DNA from: DATAYF01 sp036272735
Lineage (GTDB): Bacteria; Chloroflexota; Ktedonobacteria; Ktedonobacterales; Ktedonobacteraceae
Reading direction: 5' to 3'
Assembly: GCA_036272735.1 (NCBI GenBank)
Contig: DATAYF010000429.1
Coordinates: forward strand, 1 to 15,190
DNA: 15,190 nucleotides
The notes below the pieces were generated by a model. The model saw only the letters and a program-made list of their open reading frames with translations, was not told the origin of the DNA and did no database searches. Position numbers and translations under genes: made by a program. Shown here in pieces: positions 7,653 to 14,602 of the stretch; the stretch's first letter is position 1, and the number at the start of each line of letters is the position of its first letter.

Positions 7653-9920
7653 ATGGATGATAAGCCGTGCCACCGTGGAAAAGTGGAGGCGCACCGACGG
7701 CGACCTCTGCGCTTCATGCATATACATGTTCAACCGAGATTTCGACGATTTATCCAAACATCTAAAAGTAAACTGATATGTAGTGCTTTGCTTGTGTTGA
7801 TCGTTGGACTCGCGTTCGCTATTACCAGTCGTCTGCCAGCCCCTTACATCAACCCTGCTCCTGGCAATGAAACCGCTGTGAACTATAGTGCGTTTCTGCG
7901 ACAGGTGAAGCTGGGGAATGTACGGGCTGTGATTATAAAAGGTTCTGGTCTGAATGCCTTGTTAGCGGAGCCTCTGGCTGCTACATCTGCTGCTGTCGTT
8001 CGCGATGAGAAGAGCAATAATTTTGCCACCACGTACGCGGTATGGCGTCAATCGCTGGGGGATGAGAGTACCCTGGTGGCTGATGGGAGTAGTGATGCTA
8101 TCGATCCTGCTCAAGCGCTGTATACGCAACTGCCGACGCCGGGAGATGCCGCATTGCTACCATTGTTACTCGGTAAGCATGTGACCATAAGCACAATACC
8201 TGCGCCTCAGACCGCGTTCTGGCAGGGCCTGTTCATGCATTTGTTGCCATTTGCTTTTTTGCTGCTACTCCTGTTGTGCTGGCTGGCTTCGCGCAACGTG
8301 AGCCGTTTTTCTCGCCCTTCTGTGGACAACAAGATTACGCTACTTGGCAAGAATCGGGTGCGCCGTTTTGAGCGTACCAAAGAGACGAGTTCCGTATCAC
8401 CCGCGAAAAGTCCCGCACAAGCTCATAATGGTGGTGGCGCACCTGGTCGAGTTGGGCGTATTGATCCTCCAGTGACGTTTGCTGATGTTGCTGGTATTGA
8501 TGAAGTACGAAGCGAGCTAGAGGAAATCGTGCAATTTTTGCGTAGCCCCGAACGTTTTCGGCGTTTGGGAGCGCGTATTCCACGTGGGGCTTTGCTGGTT
8601 GGTGCTCCGGGCACTGGTAAAACCCTGCTGGCGAAGGCGGTTGCGGGCGAGGCTGACGTGCCATTTTTTAGTATCAGCGCGTCCGAGTTTGTGGAGATGT
8701 TTGTGGGCGTGGGTGCCAGCAGGGTGCGTGATCTCTTTAACCAGGCCCGGCAGTCTGCCCCGTGCGTTATTTTTATTGATGAGATTGATGCCGTTGGTCG
8801 CAAGCGCTCGATGCGCATTACCGGCAATGATGAGCGTGACCAAACTCTCAATCAGTTGCTGGTCGAGTTGGACGGCTTTGATGCTCGTCAGGCCGTTGTC
8901 GTGCTCGCCGCCACCAATCGTGTTGATATCCTTGATAATGCATTGTTGCGTCCGGGCCGCTTTGATCGATGCATCACGGTTTCACCTCCGACTCGACTTG
9001 GACGTGAGGCTATCCTGAGAGTGCATACCCGTAAGACGCCGTTGGCTTCGTGCGTATCTTTAGAGCGCTTGTCGCGCATGACCACCGGAATGACCGGCGC
9101 GGACCTGGCTAATCTGGTCAATGAAGCCGCGCTTTCAGCCGCGCGACGTAATTTAGAGGCGGTCACGCACGAGTGTTTTGAGGAGGCACTTGCACGCGTG
9201 CAGCTTGGTGCGCTGCGTCCCATTGTGATGAGCGAGCGTGAGCGCCGCATCATCGCCTATCACGAGGGTGGGCATGCCCTGGTCGCCTATCACTTGCCAG
9301 AAGCCGATACGGTGAACAGGGTCACGATTTTGCCGCGTGGACAAAGCCTGGGTGTGACGCAGTTTATCGCAGAAGAGGATCGCTACAATTATAGCCGTGA
9401 GACATTGATGGCTCGTATCGCCGTTGGCCTGGGTGGCCGTGTGGCCGAAGAACTCACCTTTGGCGCTCAGCGCGTGACCACCGGTGCCGAGAATGATCTC
9501 CAGGTGGTGACCGACCTGGCGCACCGTATGGTCACCCGTTGGGGCATGAGTAAGCAAGTGGGCGTCGTGTTTACCGATTACCGTGCTGAGGGGGGCTATA
9601 GCCTCAACATGCGTCGTGTGCAACCGGCGCAGTCGCACACACTTATTGTTGATGAGCAGGGGTATTTGCAGAGCAACGAAAGCGACCTCACCCATCAACA
9701 GGTGTCATCTGCCGTTGCTGCGGTTGCACAGCATACGGGAAGCGTGGCAATGGGCGCGTTGATCGATGCTGAAGTGCAGCACATTCTGCACGAGGGTTAT
9801 GCGATGGCCCGTACGATTTTGATGGAGCATGCCGATCAACTCACGCTGCTTGCCACACAATTGCTCGAGCACGAGCAATTGGATCGTACGCAGTTTAGCG
9901 CGCTATTTGCGGAGAAGTAG
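7653..9920 (+). CDS. ftsH: FtsH-like membrane ATP-dependent zinc metalloprotease
   Basis: FtsH-family protease, a hexameric inner-membrane machine that extracts and degrades membrane and soluble proteins. The ATG at 7653 (755 aa) follows GAGGTG by 6 bases, an ideal ribosome site; a TTG at 7635 overlaps that site and is less likely. A basic N-terminus of about 40 residues precedes TM1 (about 40-60). An external domain (about 61-190) and TM2 (about 192-213) follow, then a basic, Ser/Ala/Gly-rich linker. The AAA module has Walker A GAPGTGKT (317-324), Walker B FIDEID (D376, E377) and a second region of homology with RPGRFDR. The zinc site is HEGGH (537-541), usually HEAGH in FtsH, so His and Glu ligands are intact. 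The third ligand is probably D615 in GAENDL. It is longer than typical FtsH (about 610-650), mainly in the parts before the AAA domain. It may be one of several FtsH paralogs. Confidence 0.95.
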   Translation: MDDKPCHRGKVEAHRRRPLRFMHIHVQPRFRRFIQTSKSKLICSALLVLIVGLAFAITSRLPAPYINPAPGNETAVNYSAFLRQVKLGNVRAVIIKGSGLNALLAEPLAATSAAVVRDEKSNNFATTYAVWRQSLGDESTLVADGSSDAIDPAQALYTQLPTPGDAALLPLLLGKHVTISTIPAPQTAFWQGLFMHLLPFAFLLLLLLCWLASRNVSRFSRPSVDNKITLLGKNRVRRFERTKETSSVSPAKSPAQAHNGGGAPGRVGRIDPPVTFADVAGIDEVRSELEEIVQFLRSPERFRRLGARIPRGALLVGAPGTGKTLLAKAVAGEADVPFFSISASEFVEMFVGVGASRVRDLFNQARQSAPCVIFIDEIDAVGRKRSMRITGNDERDQTLNQLLVELDGFDARQAVVVLAATNRVDILDNALLRPGRFDRCITVSPPTRLGREAILRVHTRKTPLASCVSLERLSRMTTGMTGADLANLVNEAALSAARRNLEAVTHECFEEALARVQLGALRPIVMSERERRIIAYHEGGHALVAYHLPEADTVNRVTILPRGQSLGVTQFIAEEDRYNYSRETLMARIAVGLGGRVAEELTFGAQRVTTGAENDLQVVTDLAHRMVTRWGMSKQVGVVFTDYRAEGGYSLNMRRVQPAQSHTLIVDEQGYLQSNESDLTHQQVSSAVAAVAQHTGSVAMGALIDAEVQHILHEGYAMARTILMEHADQLTLLATQLLEHEQLDRTQFSALFAEK

Positions 9921-9940
9921 CTATTTAATTGGTGTGTTCG

Positions 9941-9997
9941 GCTAAAAAGCAGAAGGTGCAAAAGAACGCCGTTCTTTTGCACCTTCTGCTTTTTAGC
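9941..9997. terminator. 27-bp perfect inverted repeat, bidirectional terminator
   Basis: The arms 9941-9967 and 9971-9997 are perfect reverse complements over 27 bases with a three-base GCC loop. The core 19-bp stem (9949-9967 with 9971-9989) is flanked by A5 (9944-9948) on the left and T5 (9990-9994) on the right. It therefore has a U-tract on either strand, the layout of a bidirectional intrinsic terminator. It lies exactly between the convergent ftsH and CAP-lipoprotein genes. The 3' arm contains the stop codon of the minus-strand gene. Confidence 0.85.
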
Positions 9998-10751
9998 TAA
10001 CCATGTCTTCGGTAAACCATATCTGGCCGGATGGATCGACGAACACTCCCACGCCAACTCGGTGCAGCGTGGTGCTGGTGAGGTGGATGAAATGCCAGCC
10101 GGTTGGGCCTTCGTGCATCATACCTTCTTGAATGTTGTACACACCCTGCCATGCCGTCGGATAGGGTCCTGCCTCGGCGATGTTCTCACCACAATCGCTG
10201 TAGCCAGCGAAGCCTTCGTTGGCGATACGTGTGCATTGTGGCACTCCGTCGGGGCAGGTGTGGCTAAAGCCGCAGTGGAACATGTTCCAACTGTGCAACC
10301 TGGCTCCCCCGGCCAGTGTTGCGTTCCATGTGAACGGGTAGAGTCCACGTGCAGCACGATCACTATTGATCAGTGCAAAGAGCTTTTGTGTGAGTTGTGT
10401 CTCTTCTGCAGTCATGCCAGGGGCCGCTCCATAGGGGGCTGGACCGATACCTTGACCAACAGCAACATTGGCGGGGGCAATTGCTAGTGCCGGTGTTGGT
10501 ACAGGCGTGCTTGCCGGTGCAGGAGCAGGTTGGTGGGTTGCTACTACCACATGGGGAGGAATCTTCACTTGTGGTATCTGGGCCATGGGCTGTGTCGTGT
10601 GTATCGTAGCACGCAGGTGGGTGTTGGTATTGTTGCGTGCGGACGCTTTTGGTGCGCTATTGCTGGTCTGCTGTTGTGCTTGTGGCTGAGAACAGGCGCT
10701 GAGTAGGACCAGGCTTAACACTATCACCAGGAAAGACAATTTCTTACCCAA
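9993..10751 (-). CDS. CAP-domain (SCP/PR-1-like) lipoprotein
   Basis: Exported 252-aa protein. Residues 1-20 form a lipoprotein signal: basic MGKK, a hydrophobic core and the lipobox LSAC with lipidation Cys at 20, so it should be anchored on the outer face of the membrane. Residues 21 to about 115 are a low-complexity Gln/Ala/Pro/Thr-rich spacer. The CAP domain (about 118-252) has FALINSDRAARG, RLHSWNM (H153), CGENIAEA (E189) and the C-terminal GWHFIHL...VGVGVFVD stretch. It resembles bacterial YkwD-type CAP proteins. Four Cys (160, 166, 173, 187) could form disulfides outside the cell. The start is a TTG with GGGAGGAG upstream on the minus strand at slightly long spacing; no in-frame ATG lies near it. 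The role of bacterial CAP proteins is mostly unknown. The stop codon overlaps the shared terminator with ftsH. Confidence 0.88.
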   Translation of the reverse strand: MGKKLSFLVIVLSLVLLSACSQPQAQQQTSNSAPKASARNNTNTHLRATIHTTQPMAQIPQVKIPPHVVVATHQPAPAPASTPVPTPALAIAPANVAVGQGIGPAPYGAAPGMTAEETQLTQKLFALINSDRAARGLYPFTWNATLAGGARLHSWNMFHCGFSHTCPDGVPQCTRIANEGFAGYSDCGENIAEAGPYPTAWQGVYNIQEGMMHEGPTGWHFIHLTSTTLHRVGVGVFVDPSGQIWFTEDMVS

Positions 10752-10919
10752 AACAATGTCGCTCCTCCCAATTAGTTTCTGAACATGATGTGAAACGTAC
10801 TCTTAGGAGGGTAACATATTTATGTGGCAAGGCGAAACGCGCGGCTCTTTATTGGTACTTTTGGATATATGATGGATAAGACTACATCGAGGTCCATGCT
10901 GAATTGCGATTGCTTACTG

Positions 10920-11924
10920 CTAGAAACGGCAAGTAACGACAATTGCGCTCATATCATCCGGTTTGGCTCGTATGGTCGTGTCCAGGTCTTGATGTGAACG
11001 GCGCAGAGATTGCTCAACCAGTTGGTGTGCGGCAGTGGTACGTGGGGTACTACGTAGGGTGTGCTCAATCTCTTTATCGGTCAAATTATCGTGGATACCA
11101 TCGGTGCATAGCAGGACGCGATCTCCTGGTTTCACCATAATTTGATCAAGGTGGATCGTGGGAGGAAGTGGGCCACCAAGCGCCTGTGTGATGCCGCCAC
11201 GTAAGCGAAAGTAGCTATATTCAGCATCGCTCAATTGTGTGGACTGCATAGCTTGATCGATAGACATCGCCTCCGCCTCATTGACCAACTGTTTTTCGAC
11301 CAGTACCGCGAGTAAGCCATCGTCGTTGGTGAGGCGTTGCAGTGGCTCTTGTTCGTGTAGCAGGTAAATGCGACTATCCCCAACGTGTCCATAAATGAGT
11401 TTATGGTTTTGGGTTTCCGTGTCTTTACATAGAGCCCCTAGAGCCACCGTTGTGGCTAGATCGTCTGTACCAGCGCGTATAGCACCATCATTGCGTACCG
11501 CTTCATCGGCCGCGGCTATTACGTCCTGCAGGATGCTACATAGGTCTACCTGGTCGCAATTTTCCAACGTACGACGTAGGCGTGCGTGTTTTTTCTGTGG
11601 TTGAAACAGGCGTTCCCAGGCACGCCGTGCCGCGTGGGCTGCTGTTTGAGACGCTATTTCTCCGGCAGCGCTACCCCCAACACCATCGAAGACAGCCGTC
11701 AAACCAGCGAGTTCATCGACAAGAACACGATCCTCGTTGCGGTTGGGATGACGCTCGTTCGCGATAGTATGATGAGCATAGGCAAAAGAAGAGTATGCTT
11801 GCACCCGAAGATATTTGCTTGAGCGAGAACGTCTTCGATTATGAGAACTCATTGTGTGTTGCGGCATCTTCTTTAAATGCAGCCTTTCGAAAGATGTTGT
11901 TACTATCATAGCGCGTTGCTTCAT
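10920..11924 (-). CDS. PP2C-family (PPM) Ser/Thr protein phosphatase
   Basis: Metal-dependent phosphatase of the PP2C/Stp type that removes phosphate from Ser/Thr residues, probably cytoplasmic as no membrane segment is seen. Conserved motifs appear in family order: NRNEDR (about 61-66), VFDGVGGSAAGE (metal Asp 80), DDLATTVALGAL (154-165), HVGDSRIYLL (180-189), LTNDDG, ITQALGG, GDRVLLCTDGIHDNL (metal Asp 275) and the C-terminal KPDDMSAIVV (Asp 323/324). Metal-binding aspartates are all present. The conserved domain starts near residue 45, so the N-terminus is uncertain. The longest form (334 aa) is given, but ATGs at 11867 (residue 20) and 11852 (residue 25) are plausible, and none has a clear ribosome site. 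It could oppose the kinase at 1268-2962. The 168-base gap to the CAP gene downstream shows no clear hairpin or promoter. Confidence 0.93.
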   Translation of the reverse strand: MKQRAMIVTTSFERLHLKKMPQHTMSSHNRRRSRSSKYLRVQAYSSFAYAHHTIANERHPNRNEDRVLVDELAGLTAVFDGVGGSAAGEIASQTAAHAARRAWERLFQPQKKHARLRRTLENCDQVDLCSILQDVIAAADEAVRNDGAIRAGTDDLATTVALGALCKDTETQNHKLIYGHVGDSRIYLLHEQEPLQRLTNDDGLLAVLVEKQLVNEAEAMSIDQAMQSTQLSDAEYSYFRLRGGITQALGGPLPPTIHLDQIMVKPGDRVLLCTDGIHDNLTDKEIEHTLRSTPRTTAAHQLVEQSLRRSHQDLDTTIRAKPDDMSAIVVTCRF

Positions 11925-12194
11925 CCCATCAACTGTTTACATACTACTGCTCCGAACATCTGAGCGCGCAGCGCTAGCCACGCAGTGGCGTTGGATTCGG
12001 AATAAGGACATAATACGTACACCAATCACGTTTTGTGAGCGTACGGCTCAGCTATTTTGTTCGTGGCATATTCCAATAAAACTCGCATACGACATACGTC
12101 AGAACCCCTATATGGTTTAGATAAATAGGCTATGCATGGAAGTATAGCAGAAAGTGGGATAAAAAGAAAAGAGTTTGCACAATTTGGGGCATCG
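11925..12194. other. Intergenic region with no supported gene
   Basis: This 270-base gap lies between the start of the PP2C gene and the end of the GH57 gene, both on the minus strand. It should hold the GH57 terminator and the PP2C promoter. A pyrimidine-rich run on the minus strand (about 12157-12175) follows the GH57 stop but has no good hairpin before it. A small 5-bp stem (12036-12040 with 12046-12050) is weak. I see no convincing promoter. Confidence 0.5.
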
Positions 12195-14414
12195 TTACGA
12201 AGAGTGTACGGGCAAGCTGCCAGTGAATTCGATAGCAACCTGCCAGTTATCTCCGGCGTCGAGAACAAGCGGCCAGGATAACAGCAGACAGCTTCCCTGG
12301 TGGGTGCGCTCAAAGCCAGCTTCAGAGCCGGTGACGGTATCTATGGAAATGCGCCACAGAGTTGCGGGTTTGCTCAATTCCACACCCATATCCTGCTGGA
12401 GCCAGGTATTGCCAATATGTAAGGTGCGCGCTTGCAGCACTGCCCCTGTGCTATCAAAGCTGCTATCTTCGAGCTGATGGCCTTCCACGTGATAATACGC
12501 TTGTTGATTGTGTCCACCACCGAGAAAATTGAAGTTCCATTCGCTGCCAAAAGTAGTGTGCAGGCGCGATTTCCCCTGATTTTCCAGCCTATAATCGATG
12601 GTAAGCTGCTCTTTGCCCCAGGGTACAAAGAGTTTTTTTGTGAGTAGTACAGGGATGGGACTCATGGCACCGGCGCGGCGCACATAGCCTGCACGCCTCA
12701 TTATGACGGTAATGCCGTGCTCGTCCTGCTCTGCATGTGTCTCGTACGGTTGATGGGCGAAGTTCCCCAATTCTTCATAGCGCATCTGGGCAAAATTTTC
12801 TAACGGCAGGCCAGCGGGTAGGAAATGCTCGATAAAACTTGTACGCGGGTAGGGATCAACAATCAGGTACTGGTCAAGTCCTGTCTCTTTTGTTCGTATA
12901 GTCGTATGAGGTGAAGCAGGCGTACTTTTGGATTGTGCGGCAGGGTCGCCAGAGGTCATGATGCCATGCTCGGTCTCGGCACGTCGCCGCGCTTGCTCAA
13001 AGTCACGCAACGTTTGATGGTAGCTTTCCTCACGCCTTGTCATGATGCTGGTCACGTTGTGGGCGCTACGTCGCATATCCCACTCAAAAATACCACCGCC
13101 CTGCTGTGGCGCAATATAAAGGTTTTGCTGGTCGCTTTCGATGAGCAGTTCCGTAATCGTATCTTTATCAAAATCGGTGAACGTATATTGTTGCCAATGG
13201 CCTGGGCCGTGCAGCGCCAGGTCGGCGGCATTTTCGGCTTTGATCAAGTGATGGTAGATTGCCGAGCGCACATGGGTCATATAGATACCGCCAAAGAGAC
13301 CATGCCAATAGGTGTCGTTGGCCTGGGCCTTGAGCAGTTGGATCAGCCCGTGCTCGTCTTTTCCGCCTGCCAGGCAAACCAACTCGTGGATGCGCTCCAT
13401 TTTTTTGTGCTGATTGTTGACCTCGCTGTAGCGCACAAGGAAGTTGCGCCAGAAGCCCCCGCGCATAAATTGTAGCAGCTTATCCTGCTTTTTGTCCTCT
13501 AGCTGATGCAGCAGGTTTCCAAATACATAGGCTTTGTGTGGAGGAAGTGCCCATTCGGTCATTTCCACGTACGACGCACTCGGTATGTAGATGCGCCCCA
13601 GCGCCGCGTGCTGTGCCGCATATTCACCCAATGGTACGGTATGGAGCCAGGAGCTACTTTGCTCAAGGGCACTGAAAAACTCCTCGATCCAGCCAGAACG
13701 ACCATCCTCGCCCCAGCAATATTTGCTCGTCTCCGGCCAACTGCCAAATTTTTCGCAATCATCCCCCATCACGATGATGCGCTCACCATCGAGCGTTGCC
13801 AGATCCCTCAATGTCTCGATGGTCTCGAAAACGGGACGCCAGGGGATGGTGTAGCGCAGGGCTTTACTGGTGGCGAAGATTTTGAGGGGGCCGCTTTGAT
13901 CTTCGGTGGCGTAGTAGCCATACAAATTGTCATCTTCTAGCCCCACATTTTTGAAGTGAATATCATCAAGAATGGTCCATTCAATCCCCGCCTCGCGAAT
14001 GAAGCGCGGCAAACTGGGTTCCCAGACGCGCTCGGCAATCCACATGCCGGTTGGGTGGACGCCAAAATCGCGCTGGATACGGTTGGTAAGACGACGAATT
14101 TGTATGACTTTGTCCTTGTCGGGAATAGAGGGCAGGATGGGTTCGTAGTAGCCACCGCTCACGATTTCGACCTGTTCGCGCTGGACTAGCACCTTGACCT
14201 GTTCTAGAAAAGCGGGGTGAGTCTCTTCTAACCAATCGAGCAGTGAACCGGTGTAGTGTAGTGATAGACGTACCTGGGGGTGCCGCTCTAATGCCTGAAG
14301 CATCGGCAAATAAGACTCCTCGTACACCTGCTGAAATACCCAGGGAAAGTTGCCAACCGGCTGGTGATTGTGGAGTACGAGTCCGAGCGCAATACTTTTT
14401 ATATTCCCTATCAT
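12195..14414 (-). CDS. GH57 glycoside hydrolase, 4-alpha-glucanotransferase/alpha-amylase type
   Basis: A 739-aa retaining glycoside hydrolase family 57 enzyme acting on alpha-1,4-glucans such as starch or glycogen. It has no signal peptide, so it is probably intracellular. The five GH57 motifs are visible: HNHQP (15-19), GGYYEP (87-92), WIAERVWEP (nucleophile E128), MGDDCEKFG (acid/base D218 or D219) and QANDTYWHGLFGGIY (364-378). A helical region follows the barrel. The C-terminal part (about 440-735) is the beta-rich domain found in 4-alpha-glucanotransferase and alpha-amylase subfamilies (DUF1926-like). A charged/Ser-Pro-rich stretch around 485-510 looks like a flexible insertion or linker. 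ATG at 14414 follows AAGGGG with good spacing. Neighbours give no metabolic context. Whether it transfers or hydrolyses cannot be told from sequence. Confidence 0.93.
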   Translation of the reverse strand: MIGNIKSIALGLVLHNHQPVGNFPWVFQQVYEESYLPMLQALERHPQVRLSLHYTGSLLDWLEETHPAFLEQVKVLVQREQVEIVSGGYYEPILPSIPDKDKVIQIRRLTNRIQRDFGVHPTGMWIAERVWEPSLPRFIREAGIEWTILDDIHFKNVGLEDDNLYGYYATEDQSGPLKIFATSKALRYTIPWRPVFETIETLRDLATLDGERIIVMGDDCEKFGSWPETSKYCWGEDGRSGWIEEFFSALEQSSSWLHTVPLGEYAAQHAALGRIYIPSASYVEMTEWALPPHKAYVFGNLLHQLEDKKQDKLLQFMRGGFWRNFLVRYSEVNNQHKKMERIHELVCLAGGKDEHGLIQLLKAQANDTYWHGLFGGIYMTHVRSAIYHHLIKAENAADLALHGPGHWQQYTFTDFDKDTITELLIESDQQNLYIAPQQGGGIFEWDMRRSAHNVTSIMTRREESYHQTLRDFEQARRRAETEHGIMTSGDPAAQSKSTPASPHTTIRTKETGLDQYLIVDPYPRTSFIEHFLPAGLPLENFAQMRYEELGNFAHQPYETHAEQDEHGITVIMRRAGYVRRAGAMSPIPVLLTKKLFVPWGKEQLTIDYRLENQGKSRLHTTFGSEWNFNFLGGGHNQQAYYHVEGHQLEDSSFDSTGAVLQARTLHIGNTWLQQDMGVELSKPATLWRISIDTVTGSEAGFERTHQGSCLLLSWPLVLDAGDNWQVAIEFTGSLPVHSS

Positions 14415-14475
14415 GATGCTGCCCCTTTTTGTGGTCTTATTGCGAGCGCCATTTTAGACGGATTTGTACGATAAC

Positions 14476-14504
14476 TTGCAATCTACCATAAATCTATGTA
14501 TATT
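14476..14504 (+). promoter_or_regulatory. Candidate promoter of the SGNH hydrolase gene
   Basis: TTGCAA (14476-14481) and TATATT (14499-14504) are 17 bases apart. The leader to the ATG at 14603 would be about 90 bases. A second possible -10, TACAAT at 14532-14537, has a poorer -35. Confidence 0.4.
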
Positions 14505-14507
14505 TAA

Positions 14508-14536
14508 ATTATACAAGCGTATGATTGTTCCTACAA
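14508..14536 (-). promoter_or_regulatory. Probable promoter of the GH57 gene
   Basis: Read on the minus strand, TTGTAG (14536-14531) and a perfect TATAAT (14513-14508) are separated by 17 bases. Transcription would begin near 14501, with a leader of about 87 bases before the ATG at 14414. It directly abuts the rightward candidate promoter at 14476-14504. Confidence 0.55.
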
Positions 14537-14589
14537 TAACTTCATTACGTTTGTTGGGTTCCTCTTTTACGTCCGCTCATTGTTTTGAC

Positions 14590-14595
14590 AGGAGG
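14590..14595 (+). promoter_or_regulatory. Ribosome binding site deciding the SGNH start
   Basis: A perfect AGGAGG lies 7 bases before the ATG at 14603 and settles the start of the last, truncated gene. Confidence 0.85.
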
Positions 14596-14602
14596 TCTAG
14601 TC

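Noticed and set aside
9153..9698. 181-codon minus-strand open frame inside ftsH
   Set aside because: Antisense shadow of conserved FtsH protease-domain codons; no family features of its own.
10062..10487. 141-codon + strand open frame over the CAP gene
   Set aside because: The opposite strand has a lipoprotein signal and CAP motifs; this frame has none.
10822..10872. 16-codon + strand peptide downstream of AGGAGGG
   Set aside because: Spacing from the purine run is about 12 bases, the peptide is tiny, and the region is the upstream side of the minus-strand CAP gene. Probably chance.
11854..12120. 88-codon + strand open frame in the gap upstream of the PP2C gene
   Set aside because: No ribosome site and no recognisable features; it overlaps the PP2C N-terminus.
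12026..12313. 95-codon minus-strand open frame overlapping the end of GH57
   Set aside because: Overlaps the GH57 C-terminal codons in another frame and is not preceded by a ribosome site.
12933..13475. 180-codon + strand open frame inside the GH57 gene
   Set aside because: Antisense shadow of a strongly supported GH57 coding region.
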